A DNA stretch of 43,550 bases. Origin: Pseudomonas sp. SDI (lineage in GTDB: Bacteria > Pseudomonadota > Gammaproteobacteria > Pseudomonadales > Pseudomonadaceae). The DNA lies in contig NZ_QETK01000037.1 of NCBI RefSeq assembly GCF_003105155.1, forward strand, positions 1 to 43,550, read 5' to 3'. Under the pieces are notes generated by a model that saw nothing but the letters and a program-made list of their open reading frames with translations, was not told where the DNA came from and did no database searches. Both the position numbers and the translations under genes were made by a program. Positions 16,546 through 24,443 of this stretch are shown piece after piece (the first letter of the stretch is position 1; each line of letters opens with the position of its first letter).

Positions 16546-18610
16546 CGATCGCCTGATTCAACTGGCCCACCGCGCCGGCCTGTCGGTCGACTGGATCGAC
16601 GCCAACGGCCGCCCCCAGCGGGTCGCCGACGACGCCCTGCGCCAGGTGCTGGCCGGGCTCGGCCTGCCGGCTGCGGATGGCCCGGCCATCGCGCGCAGCC
16701 TCGCCAGCCTGGAGCGGGCCCATGATGCCCGCCACCTGCCACCATTGCTCACCGTCGATCACGGCCAGCCGCTGGACCTGTCGCTGTATTTCGGTGCAGG
16801 CAGCCGCTGCGATGCACAGCTTGAGGGCGAAAGCAGCCTGACCCTGCACCTGGATGACCACGCCCAGTTGCCCGGCGAACTGCCGATCGGCTATCACACC
16901 CTGGCGATCGAGGGGCAGCGTTTCACCCTCGCCGTGGCACCGCTGCGCTGCTTCAGTCTGGGCGATGCGCTGGAACAGGACGCGCCACGCCGCTGGGGCC
17001 TGGCCGCCCAGCTGTACAGCCTGCGCCGGCCCGGCGATGGCGGTTTCGGCGACAGCCTGGCGCTGGAGACCCTGGCCCGCAGTGCCGCCGAGCGCGGTGC
17101 CGATGCCCTGGCGATCAGCCCGCTGCATGCGATGTTCGCCAATAACCAGCACACCTTCAGCCCCTATTCGCCGTCGAGCCGGCTGTTCCTCAACAGCCTG
17201 TATGCCAGCCCACAGGCGGTGTTTGGCGAACGCAGCGTGCGCCTGGCCATTGAAGCGCTGGGCCTGGAAGCCACCCTCGCCGAGCTGGAAGCGCTGCCGC
17301 TGGTCGACTGGCCGCGGGCCGTCGCTGCCCGGCATGCCTTGCTGCGCACGCTGTACCAGGACTTCATCAACGGCGAACACCCGCAGCGCGAGGACTTCGA
17401 AAGCTTCCGCAGCGCCGGCGGCCAGCCGCTGGAAGACCATTGCCGCTTCGAGGCGCTGCTCGATGCCGCTGCCGCCAACGGCCACAACCAGGACTGGCGC
17501 AGCTGGCCCAGCGGCTGGCACGACCCGCGCAGCGCCGAAATCGCCGCCTTCGCCGAGCAGCACCGCGAACAGATCGACTACTACCTGTTTTGCCAGTGGC
17601 TGATCGCCCGCAGCCTGGCGCGGGCCCAGGAGGCGGCGCGCGGCAATGGCATGCAGATCGGCCTGATCGCCGACCTTGCCGTCGGTGCCGACGGCGCCGG
17701 CAGCCAGGCCTGGAGCCGCCAGGCCGAACTGCTCGCCGACCTGCATGTCGGCGCGCCACCGGACACCCTCAACCGTTGCGGGCAAAGCTGGGGCATCTGC
17801 GCCTTTTCCCCTGAAGGCCTGCGGCGCAATGGCTACCGCGCCTTCATCGAAATGCTGCGGGCGAATTTTGCCTACGCCGGCGGCCTGCGCATCGACCATG
17901 TGATGGGTCTGCAACGGCTGTGGCTGATCCCCGCCGGGGCGCCGCCAAGCGCCGGCGCCTACCTCAACTACCCGCTCGACGACCTGCTGCGCCTGCTGGC
18001 GCTGGAGTCGCTGCGCCACCGCGCGATTGTCCTCGGCGAAGACCTCGGCACGGTGCCGGCCGGCCTGCGCGAGAAGCTGGCGGCGCGCGCAATCCTCGGC
18101 ATTCGCGTGCTGCTGTTCGAGCAGGACCCACCCGGCCAGTTCAAGCCGATCCTCGACTGGCCGGACAACGCCCTGGCCACCACCAGCACCCACGACCTGC
18201 CGCCGCTGGCCGGCTGGCTGCTGGCCCGCGACATCGACTGGAACCACCGCCTGCAACTGATCGACGCCAACACCGAGCAGCACTGGCGCGACAGCCGCGA
18301 GCAGGAAATCCAAGGCCTGCGCCACTTGCTGCGCAGCAACTATGGCGGCAGCCAGACCTGTGCAGCGTCGCTGCTCGACGCCAGCGTGCGGCTGCTCGGG
18401 CACACCCGGGCGCCACTGGTGCTGTTGCCGCTGGAAGACCTGCTCGGGGTCGACGAACAACCGAACCTGCCCGGCACCCTGGATAGCCACCCGAACTGGC
18501 GGCGGCGCTTTAGCCTGCCGGTCGACCAGTTACTCGACGACGCCGACGCCGCGCGGCGTCTGGAACTGCTGGCACAGGCCCGCGAACAAGCCTTCGAGCG
18601 TGACCAATGA
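16538..18610 (+). CDS. malQ: 4-alpha-glucanotransferase (amylomaltase, GH77)
   Basis: MalQ moves maltodextrin segments between alpha-1,4-glucans and releases glucose. The 690-residue product has the bacterial N-terminal extension (about 1-135), then the GH77 barrel with RRPGDGGFGDSLALETLA. The catalytic regions are intact: LRIDHVMGLQRLWLIP (nucleophile Asp), IVLGEDLGTVP (acid/base Glu) and TTSTHDLPPLAGW (third Asp). ATG 16538 overlaps the treZ remnant stop. The gene itself is undamaged although both neighbours have collapsed. In this operon it would recycle linear oligosaccharides from GlgX debranching. Confidence 0.95.
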   Translation: MPDDRLIQLAHRAGLSVDWIDANGRPQRVADDALRQVLAGLGLPAADGPAIARSLASLERAHDARHLPPLLTVDHGQPLDLSLYFGAGSRCDAQLEGESSLTLHLDDHAQLPGELPIGYHTLAIEGQRFTLAVAPLRCFSLGDALEQDAPRRWGLAAQLYSLRRPGDGGFGDSLALETLARSAAERGADALAISPLHAMFANNQHTFSPYSPSSRLFLNSLYASPQAVFGERSVRLAIEALGLEATLAELEALPLVDWPRAVAARHALLRTLYQDFINGEHPQREDFESFRSAGGQPLEDHCRFEALLDAAAANGHNQDWRSWPSGWHDPRSAEIAAFAEQHREQIDYYLFCQWLIARSLARAQEAARGNGMQIGLIADLAVGADGAGSQAWSRQAELLADLHVGAPPDTLNRCGQSWGICAFSPEGLRRNGYRAFIEMLRANFAYAGGLRIDHVMGLQRLWLIPAGAPPSAGAYLNYPLDDLLRLLALESLRHRAIVLGEDLGTVPAGLREKLAARAILGIRVLLFEQDPPGQFKPILDWPDNALATTSTHDLPPLAGWLLARDIDWNHRLQLIDANTEQHWRDSREQEIQGLRHLLRSNYGGSQTCAASLLDASVRLLGHTRAPLVLLPLEDLLGVDEQPNLPGTLDSHPNWRRRFSLPVDQLLDDADAARRLELLAQAREQAFERDQ

Positions 18611-18823
18611 ACCCGCTCGGGCAACAACGCCTACCCTTTGATCCCGGCACAGAACTGGGACGACACCTACGTAGAGCTGCCGTTCGCCGTATCCACTGCC
18701 AACTGGATTGGACTTTTCGAGCAAGGCGCAGTCACAGCCTCAAAGGGGCTGCGGCTGAGCGCTGCGCTCAAGGATGTTCCGGTCAATCTGTTCATTGATT
18801 CCGTTGCGTTATCAGGAGCCTAA
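18600..18823 (+). pseudogene. treY: Remnant of treY (maltooligosyl trehalose synthase): start and C-terminal tail only
   Basis: Intact treY encodes about 900 residues and follows malQ in related Pseudomonas. Here only 224 bp remain. A GTG at 18600 inside the malQ end opens a 13-codon frame (MTNEPARATTPTL) that stops at 18641. In another frame 18638-18823 encodes WDDTYVELPF, GLFEQGAVTASKGLRLSAAL and KDVPVNLF, which match the usual TreY C-terminal end (a DT-x-x-xLP start and a final LxxxPVxLL-like strand). A deletion removed the middle and shifted the frame. The C-terminal match is by memory of the family. Confidence 0.68.
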
Positions 18824-18825
18824 CC

Positions 18826-19086
18826 ATGACTGTCGACGACAAGCGTATCCGTGAGTTCGCCTATCAAATCTGGGAGTCGGAAGGTAAACCCGACGGCCAG
18901 GAAAACCGCCACTGGGACATGGCGCGCAAGCTCGCCGAAGCCGAATCCCTGGCGCCCAAGGCCAAGCCGCGCAAGCCCAGCGCGGCCAATGGCAGCAGCG
19001 CCGCGGCCAGCACCAAGCCCACGTCGGTGAGCAAGGCTGCGCCCGAGAAGAAGCCGCGCGCCCCCAGGAAGCCGGCCGCCACCTGA
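18826..19086 (+). CDS. DUF2934 family small protein
   Basis: The 86-residue protein starts MTVDDKRIREFAYQIWESEG and continues QENRHWDMARKLAEAE, the DUF2934 helical signature (R-x-R-E-x-AY-x-x-WE-x-EGxP). The C-terminal half is a basic Lys/Ala/Pro-rich tail (AAPEKKPRAPRKPAAT), histone-H1-like and probably disordered. Start ATG 18826 follows the treY scar by 2 nt and has AGGAG upstream. The gene is conserved in this place in Pseudomonas glycogen operons. Its function is unknown; the basic tail could bind nucleic acid or polyanions. Confidence 0.88.
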   Translation: MTVDDKRIREFAYQIWESEGKPDGQENRHWDMARKLAEAESLAPKAKPRKPSAANGSSAAASTKPTSVSKAAPEKKPRAPRKPAAT

Positions 19087-19183
19087 GCCCAGCCGGTCTC
19101 GGCGCTGTTCATACCCGACCACGCGGTAGTCCAGGGCTACCGCCACGGTTGGCGGATTCCCTATCGCCCGAACAAGGACTGAC

Positions 19184-21370
19184 ATGAGCGAGAGCCAGAA
19201 AAAGCCCGAACCTGCCGCCGCCGAACCCTCGCGTATTCGCGAAGGCCTGCCCTTCCCGCTGGGCGCCACCTGGGACGGCCTGGGGGTGAATTTCGCGTTG
19301 TTCTCGGCCAACGCCACCAAGGTTGAACTGTGCCTGTTCGACTCCACCGGCGAGCAGGAACTGGAACGCATCGAGCTGCCGGAATACACCGACGAGATCT
19401 ACCACGGCTACCTGCCCGACGCGCATCCGGGGCTGGTCTATGGCTACCGGGTGTACGGGCCTTACGAACCGCAGAACGGCCATCGCTTCAACCCCAACAA
19501 ACTGCTGATCGACCCTTACGCCAAGCAGCTGGTGGGCGAGTTGCGCTGGTCGGAAGCGTTGTTCGGCTACACCATTGGCCACGCCGATGCCGACCTCAGC
19601 TTCGACGAGCGCGACAGTGCGGCGTTCGTGCCCAAGTGCAAGGTAATCGACCCGGCCTATACCTGGGGCCGCGACCAGCGCGTCGGCGTGCCGTGGGAAC
19701 GCACGGTGCTCTACGAGGCCCACGTGCGCGGCATCAGCATGCGCCACCCGGGCGTGCCGGAGGCGGTCCGCGGGACCTTTGCCGGATTGATGAACGACGA
19801 ACTGCTCGGGCATATCAAGCAACTGGGCGTGTCGGCGATCGAGCTGCTGCCGATCCATGCCTTCGTCAACGACCAGCACCTGCTGGAAAAGAACCTGAAC
19901 AACTACTGGGGCTACAACAGCATCGCCTTCTTCGCCCCGCACCCGCGTTACCTGGCCAACGGCAAGATCGCCGAGTTCAAGGAGATGGTCGCGCACCTGC
20001 ACGACGCCGGCCTGGAAGTGATTCTGGACGTGGTCTACAACCATACCGCCGAAGGCAACGAGCAAGGCCCGACGCTGTCGATGCGCGGCATCGACAACGC
20101 TTCGTACTACCGCCTGATGCCCGAGGACAAGCGCTTCTACATCAACGATTCCGGCACCGGCAACAGCCTCGACCTGAGCCACCCCTGCGTACTGCAACTG
20201 GTCACCGACTCGCTGCGCTACTGGGCCGGGGAAATGCGCGTGGACGGCTTCCGCTTCGACCTGGCGACCATCCTCGGCCGCTACCACGACGGTTTCAACG
20301 AGCGCCACAGTTTCCTCGTTGCCTGCCGCCAGGACCCGCTACTGAGTGCGGTCAAGCTGATCGCCGAACCGTGGGACTGCGGCCCCGGCGGCTACCAGGT
20401 GGGCAACTTTGCCCCTGGCTGGGCCGAGTGGAACGACCGCTTCCGCGACACCGTGCGGGCCTTCTGGAAAGGCGACGGGGGCCAGTTGGCCGACTTCGCC
20501 AAACGCCTGACGGCCTCCGGCGACCTGTTCAACCGCCGTGGCCGGCGGCCGTATGCCTCGGTCAACTTCATCACCGCGCATGACGGCTTCACCCTGCGCG
20601 ACCTGGTCTCATACAACCACAAGCACAACGAGGACAACGACGAGAACAACCAAGATGGCAGCAACCACAACATCTCCTGGAACCACGGCGTCGAAGGGCC
20701 GACCGACAACCCCGAGATCAAGGCACTGCGCCTGCGGCAGATGCGCAATTTCTTCGCCACCCTGTTGCTTTCGCAGGGCACGCCGATGATCGTCGCCGGC
20801 GACGAGTTCAGCCGCACCCAGCACGGCAACAACAATGCCTACTGCCAGGACAGCGAGATCGGCTGGGTCAACTGGGACCTGGACGAGGAAGGCGCGGCAC
20901 TGCTCAAGTTCGTCAAGCGCCTGACCAAACTGCGCCATACCTACCCGGTGCTGCACCGCAGCCGCTTCCTGGTCGGCGACTACAACGCGGCGATCGGGGT
21001 CAAGGATGTCACCTGGCTGGCCCCGGACGGCAACGAGATGTCGCTGGAGCAATGGCAGGACAGCCAGGGTCGCTGCCTGGGCATGCTGCTCGATGGCCGT
21101 GCGCAGGTCAGCGGGATCATCCGCCCCGGCGCCGATGCGACCTTGCTGCTGATCGTCAACGCACAGCACGACAAGATCCCCTTCAGCCTGCCCGAAGTCC
21201 CGCAAGGCGAGCACTGGAACTGCCTGCTGGACACCGACCGGCCGAACCTGCGCAAGGCCCAGCGGCATGATTTCGGCAGCGCATTTGCCGTCAGCGGGCG
21301 CTCGCTGCTGCTGTTCGAGCTGCAACGCGACGAGGACGCTCAACAGCTTCTTAGCAATGATTCGGCATAG
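19184..21370 (+). CDS. glgX: Glycogen debranching enzyme GlgX (GH13_11)
   Basis: GlgX hydrolyses alpha-1,6 branches of phosphorylase-limited glycogen. The 728-residue protein has an N-terminal CBM48 domain (LPFPLGATWDGLGVNFALFS, about 20-110), then the GH13 barrel with DVVYNHTAEGNE, the nucleophile region MRVDGFRFDLATILGR, the acid/base Glu in LIAEPWDCGPGGYQVGNF, and the third Asp in NFITAHDGFTLRDLVSYN. The isoamylase-type NEDNDENNQDG loop is present, and a beta-sandwich closes the protein. All catalytic residues look intact and length is normal. It is the last gene of the glycogen operon, 97 bp after the DUF2934 gene. Confidence 0.96.
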   Translation: MSESQKKPEPAAAEPSRIREGLPFPLGATWDGLGVNFALFSANATKVELCLFDSTGEQELERIELPEYTDEIYHGYLPDAHPGLVYGYRVYGPYEPQNGHRFNPNKLLIDPYAKQLVGELRWSEALFGYTIGHADADLSFDERDSAAFVPKCKVIDPAYTWGRDQRVGVPWERTVLYEAHVRGISMRHPGVPEAVRGTFAGLMNDELLGHIKQLGVSAIELLPIHAFVNDQHLLEKNLNNYWGYNSIAFFAPHPRYLANGKIAEFKEMVAHLHDAGLEVILDVVYNHTAEGNEQGPTLSMRGIDNASYYRLMPEDKRFYINDSGTGNSLDLSHPCVLQLVTDSLRYWAGEMRVDGFRFDLATILGRYHDGFNERHSFLVACRQDPLLSAVKLIAEPWDCGPGGYQVGNFAPGWAEWNDRFRDTVRAFWKGDGGQLADFAKRLTASGDLFNRRGRRPYASVNFITAHDGFTLRDLVSYNHKHNEDNDENNQDGSNHNISWNHGVEGPTDNPEIKALRLRQMRNFFATLLLSQGTPMIVAGDEFSRTQHGNNNAYCQDSEIGWVNWDLDEEGAALLKFVKRLTKLRHTYPVLHRSRFLVGDYNAAIGVKDVTWLAPDGNEMSLEQWQDSQGRCLGMLLDGRAQVSGIIRPGADATLLLIVNAQHDKIPFSLPEVPQGEHWNCLLDTDRPNLRKAQRHDFGSAFAVSGRSLLLFELQRDEDAQQLLSNDSA

Positions 21371-21663
21371 CCAACCCGCTTGAAAGAGTCTTCCCGGCTA
21401 TAGAAGCCAATGTTCCTATATTTTTCAGCGAGTTAATGACCCCAACAAAACACTGACGAATTAATCACACAATCTTGACGCACCCGGTGTCCTCTCCTTA
21501 GCTGAACAGTAGACCGCATGTTTAAACATCAACCCGAGCCTCTAGCTCGCGCCTTGCGGCGCGGGTACGGGATTGGTTTGCTGGTTTGAGTCGCCCTCTG
21601 GTTTTGCCGTACAGCCTGTGACATCACGCCAGACTTTTGGCTGTACTACAGAGGAGATCCGTC
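21371..21663. other. Intergenic region between glgX and the beta-barrel gene
   Basis: This 293-bp gap holds no gene. A GC-rich hairpin, CGCGCC-TTGC-GGCGCG at 21549-21564, has no T tract. TTGACG at 21475-21480 could be a -35 box, but no good -10 box follows at 16-18 bp. The region is AT-richer than its surroundings up to about 21530. The GAGGAGATCC ribosome site of the next gene is at its right end. Confidence 0.4.
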
Positions 21664-22734
21664 ATGAGAAAAGCATCGAATCCTTCGGGTTTTGCGTATG
21701 TTTTCTATGCGGTTTCCACGTCGCTGCTATTAGCAACCCCGGTGGAAACCCATGCAGTGGGCCTGGAGGATGACGACCCGTTTATCAACCTGGCGCAGAG
21801 CCTGCCAACGCTCGCGCTAAACCCGGTGAATGTGTCTGGATTGAGCCTGAGCTTGCTCGACGGCTTCTCCAGCCGTTTGGCCGAACGTCAGGCACAGGTG
21901 CCGGCCGAGCTGATTGCCAGCCAGTGGGCGCAGTTTTTCCCCAGCCCTGCGCGCACCCCGGCGCCAGCCTCGGCGCAACTGGATACGTCGAACCGGAACC
22001 TGCAGATCAGTCCTGATCTGTTCATCCGCGAAACTGCCGGCGGCAATACTCACCGTGCCGGGTTCTTCGTCGGCCGCAGCAACCTGCAAACCGGCGTCAA
22101 CGCCACCCGGCCGGCACTGGGCGACAGCAAGCAGCAGGCCGTGCAGTTGGAAGGTGAAAGCCTGGGCGTGTACTGGAGCGTGCAGCACGAAAAGGGTTGG
22201 CACGTGGATGCGGTGGCCATGGGCACCCGCTTCGATGCCAACGGCCGCAGCGCTTCGGGTGAGCGGCTGGACGGCAACGGCCACGCGCTGACCTTCTCGG
22301 TCGAGGGTGGCTTCCCCATCGGCCTGGGCAAGAACTGGGTGATCGAACCACAGGCGCAGGTGATCAATCAGCAGTATTACCCGGGTAACGAGGCGCAGGC
22401 GGAAACGCTGCAGGCGTATGACCGCCAGCCAACCTGGTCGGGCCGGGTGGGCGCGAAGCTGTCCGGTCGCTATGAAGTGCGCGGGATGCCAATTGAACCG
22501 TATGTGCGGACCAACGTCTGGTATGACTTCTCCAACGCCGACACGGTGAGTTTGGACAAGGTCGACAAGATCAGCAGCGGGCGCAATTCGGCGACGGTGG
22601 AGTTGGGTTTGGGCTTGGTGGCGCGGGTAACGCCGACGGTCAGTCTGTTTGTGAGTGCGGATTACAGCAGCGATGTCGATGACAACGACCTGAATGGGTT
22701 GATTGGCAACCTGGGGGTGCGGATGCGCTGGTAA
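21664..22734 (+). CDS. Autotransporter-type outer-membrane beta-barrel protein lacking a passenger
   Basis: This 356-residue protein starts at ATG 21664 behind GAGGAG. A signal peptide ends near VETHA. Residues about 40-100 are a short linker, and from about residue 115 the pattern is an autotransporter beta-domain: alternating strands with SPDLFIRETAGGNTHRAGFFVGRSN, WHVDAVAMGTRFDANGRS, NWVIEPQAQVINQQY, WSGRVGAKLSGRYEV, and a final strand NLGVRMRW ending in an aromatic residue, as BAM substrates do. Known autotransporters carry a large passenger; here there is none. It stands alone, followed by a REP palindrome. Its role is unknown. Confidence 0.87.
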   Translation: MRKASNPSGFAYVFYAVSTSLLLATPVETHAVGLEDDDPFINLAQSLPTLALNPVNVSGLSLSLLDGFSSRLAERQAQVPAELIASQWAQFFPSPARTPAPASAQLDTSNRNLQISPDLFIRETAGGNTHRAGFFVGRSNLQTGVNATRPALGDSKQQAVQLEGESLGVYWSVQHEKGWHVDAVAMGTRFDANGRSASGERLDGNGHALTFSVEGGFPIGLGKNWVIEPQAQVINQQYYPGNEAQAETLQAYDRQPTWSGRVGAKLSGRYEVRGMPIEPYVRTNVWYDFSNADTVSLDKVDKISSGRNSATVELGLGLVARVTPTVSLFVSADYSSDVDDNDLNGLIGNLGVRMRW

Positions 22735-22781
22735 CAGCAAGCGCAGGACCAGCCCGCTCCCACAGATTCTGCGTAGTTTTT

Positions 22782-22811
22782 CTGTAGGAGCTGGCTTGCC
22801 TGCTCCTACAG
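22782..22811. repeat. REP-like palindrome (CTGTAGGAGC ... GCTCCTACAG)
   Basis: CTGTAGGAGC at 22782-22791 and GCTCCTACAG at 22802-22811 form a perfect 10-bp stem around a 10-nt loop. The sequence is the common Pseudomonas extragenic palindrome type, and a related half (CCCGCTCCCACAG) lies just upstream at 22753-22765. It sits between the convergent beta-barrel and sugar dehydrogenase genes and may serve as a bidirectional transcript end. Confidence 0.75.
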
Positions 22812-22830
22812 TGATCCGTGCATTTACTGA

Positions 22831-23979
22831 CTATTGCGCCAGCCCCACCTTCAACAACTCACCATCATCCTCATCCGTCAGCACATACAGGAAGCCATCC
22901 GGCCCCACCCGCACATCGCGCACCCGGGCGTTCAACTGCCCGAGCAGGCGCTCCTCGCCCACCACCTTGTCGCCGTCCAGTTGCAGGCGAATCACGGCCT
23001 GCGCCGCCAGCGCACCGATGAACAGGCTGTGCTCCCAGGCCTTGAAGCGCGGGTTGTCATAAAACGCCATGCCACTGATCGCCGGCGACTGCGCCCATAC
23101 ATGCAGCGGGTCCAGCGCGCCCTTGACGTGCTTGCCCTGCGCCTCCGGGATCGGCATCAGCGAATAGTTGATGCCGTGCGTGGCCAGCGGCCAGCCATAG
23201 TTCTTGCCCGGCTTGGGGATGTTGATCTCATCACCGCCGCGCGGCCCGTGCTCGTGCGTCCACAACTGGCCCGTCCACGGGTTGAGCGCCGCGCCCTGCG
23301 GGTTGCGATGGCCATACGACCAGATCTCCGGGCGCACAGTGCGTTGCCCGACAAACGGGTTGTCATTCGGCACCTTGCCATCGGGCAGCAGCCGCACCAC
23401 CTTGCCCTGCAGCTTGTCCAGGTCCTGCGCGGTCGGTCGCTGGTTGTTCTCGCCCAGCGTGACAAACAGGTAACCGTCGCGATCAAACACCAGCCGCGAG
23501 CCAAAATGGTTGCCCACCGACAGCTTCGGCTGCTGACGGAAGATCACGTTGAAATCCTCCAGCCGCGCCAGGTCGGCTGACAACCGCCCGCGGCCGACCG
23601 CCGTACCGGCCTTGTCGCCTTGCTGATCGCCCTCGGCAAACGACAAGTAAATCATGCGGTCCTGCCTGAACTGCGGCGACAACGCCACGTCAAGCAGGCC
23701 GCCCTGACCTTTGGACCACACCACCGGCACCCCGGACAACGGCGCGCCCACTTTACCGTCGGTGCCGACGATGCGCAGGTTGCCCTGGCGCTCGCTGACC
23801 AGCAGGCCTTGCCCGTCCGGCAAAAATGCCAAGGCCCAGGGGTGCTTCAAGCCTTCGGCCAGGGTACTGACGGTCAGCGTGCCCAGCTCGCTGGGAACAC
23901 TGCGTTGCGGCGCAGCGCCAGCGGTGAGCGGTAGCCATGCAGCGGCGCAGAGGACGGCGAGCCAGGGTCGTGAGGTCAT
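22831..23979 (-). CDS. PQQ-dependent sugar dehydrogenase (soluble aldose dehydrogenase family)
   Basis: The 382-residue product has a signal peptide ending near LTAGA and the GSDH six-blade propeller: STLAEGLKHPWALAFLPDG, MIYLSFAEGD, GSRLVFDRDGYLFVTLGEN, EIWSYGHRNPQGAALNPWTGQLWTHEHGPRGGDEIN and KPGKNYGWPLATHG, then ISGMAFYDN and VRVGPDGFLYVLTDEDDGELLKV. These are the YliI-type aldose sugar dehydrogenase signatures. It oxidises sugars in the periplasm with PQQ and Ca2+. ATG 23979 has AAAGGA upstream. The gene follows the small secreted-protein gene by 30 nt, likely in one transcript. Actual substrate is not deducible. Confidence 0.93.
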   Translation of the reverse strand: MTSRPWLAVLCAAAWLPLTAGAAPQRSVPSELGTLTVSTLAEGLKHPWALAFLPDGQGLLVSERQGNLRIVGTDGKVGAPLSGVPVVWSKGQGGLLDVALSPQFRQDRMIYLSFAEGDQQGDKAGTAVGRGRLSADLARLEDFNVIFRQQPKLSVGNHFGSRLVFDRDGYLFVTLGENNQRPTAQDLDKLQGKVVRLLPDGKVPNDNPFVGQRTVRPEIWSYGHRNPQGAALNPWTGQLWTHEHGPRGGDEINIPKPGKNYGWPLATHGINYSLMPIPEAQGKHVKGALDPLHVWAQSPAISGMAFYDNPRFKAWEHSLFIGALAAQAVIRLQLDGDKVVGEERLLGQLNARVRDVRVGPDGFLYVLTDEDDGELLKVGLAQ

Positions 23980-24009
23980 CGGGGGGTCCTTTCAGTCAAG
24001 CGCAGGCGC

Positions 24010-24333
24010 TTACGGCACCCGCCGCGAATCGCGAGCGGGTCGGGTGGGTTCGAACCGCGGCGTGGTCTGTTCGCGGCGCAGGGTGTCGCCATTGCCAATA
24101 CCACGGTTCTCCAGGGTCGGCAGGCGTGGCTTGGGCACCGTATTCGGCCCCGGCAGTGGCGGCGTAGCCGCTACGCTGCCCTGCCGCGAATTGGGATTGG
24201 CCCGACGAATCGGGCTGTTGTAGGGGTTGCTGGCATCGGCCGCCAACAGCCATGACGGCGCCGCCGCGGCCTGCACCGACAGGCCGAGCAGCAGGCTCAA
24301 GGCCGAGAAGAACAACAAACTGATGGCTTTCAT
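24010..24333 (-). CDS. Small secreted Pro/Arg-rich protein of unknown function
   Basis: The gene encodes 107 residues. ATG 24333 was chosen because an ideal Shine-Dalgarno lies immediately upstream and because it begins a clear signal peptide (MKAISLLFFSALSLLLGLSV, cleaved near QAAAA). The mature part is short, low in hydrophobics and rich in Asn, Pro and Arg (SNPYNSPIRRANPNSRQGSV, then LPGPNTVPKPRLPTLENRGI), probably unstructured in the periplasm. It precedes the sugar dehydrogenase gene by 30 nt. I do not recognise the family. Confidence 0.72.
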   Translation of the reverse strand: MKAISLLFFSALSLLLGLSVQAAAAPSWLLAADASNPYNSPIRRANPNSRQGSVAATPPLPGPNTVPKPRLPTLENRGIGNGDTLRREQTTPRFEPTRPARDSRRVP

Positions 24334-24337
24334 CGAA

Positions 24338-24346
24338 ATCACCTCC
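24338..24346 (-). promoter_or_regulatory. Perfect 9-nt Shine-Dalgarno GGAGGTGAT
   Basis: On the minus strand GGAGGTGAT, fully complementary to the 3' end of 16S rRNA (ATCACCTCC), ends 4 nt before ATG 24333. It fixes the start of the small secreted protein and predicts very strong initiation. Confidence 0.85.
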
Positions 24347-24443
24347 GCCAGCGTCCTACACCCAAGCGTTGGATAGCCTACGGCGCGCACGGTTCATTGC
24401 GATACCGGCACCGCGCCCGGAGGTGATTCATTTTGTTACCGCA

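Noticed and set aside
14640..16745. A 701-codon open frame on the minus strand opposite glgA
   Set aside because: It covers the intact glgA and the treZ remnant in antisense, has no domain, and its codon composition is that of a shadow of GC-rich DNA.
16523..18490. A 655-codon minus-strand frame opposite malQ
   Set aside because: Antisense to a fully conserved GH77 enzyme; Gln/Ala/Gly-rich with no family resemblance.
19109..20308. A 399-codon minus-strand frame opposite glgX
   Set aside because: Shadow of glgX; it has no ribosome site or domain.
21475..21503. A sigma-70 promoter starting at TTGACG before the beta-barrel gene
   Set aside because: The -35 is good but no acceptable -10 box lies at 16-18 bp, so it is mentioned only under the intergenic entry.
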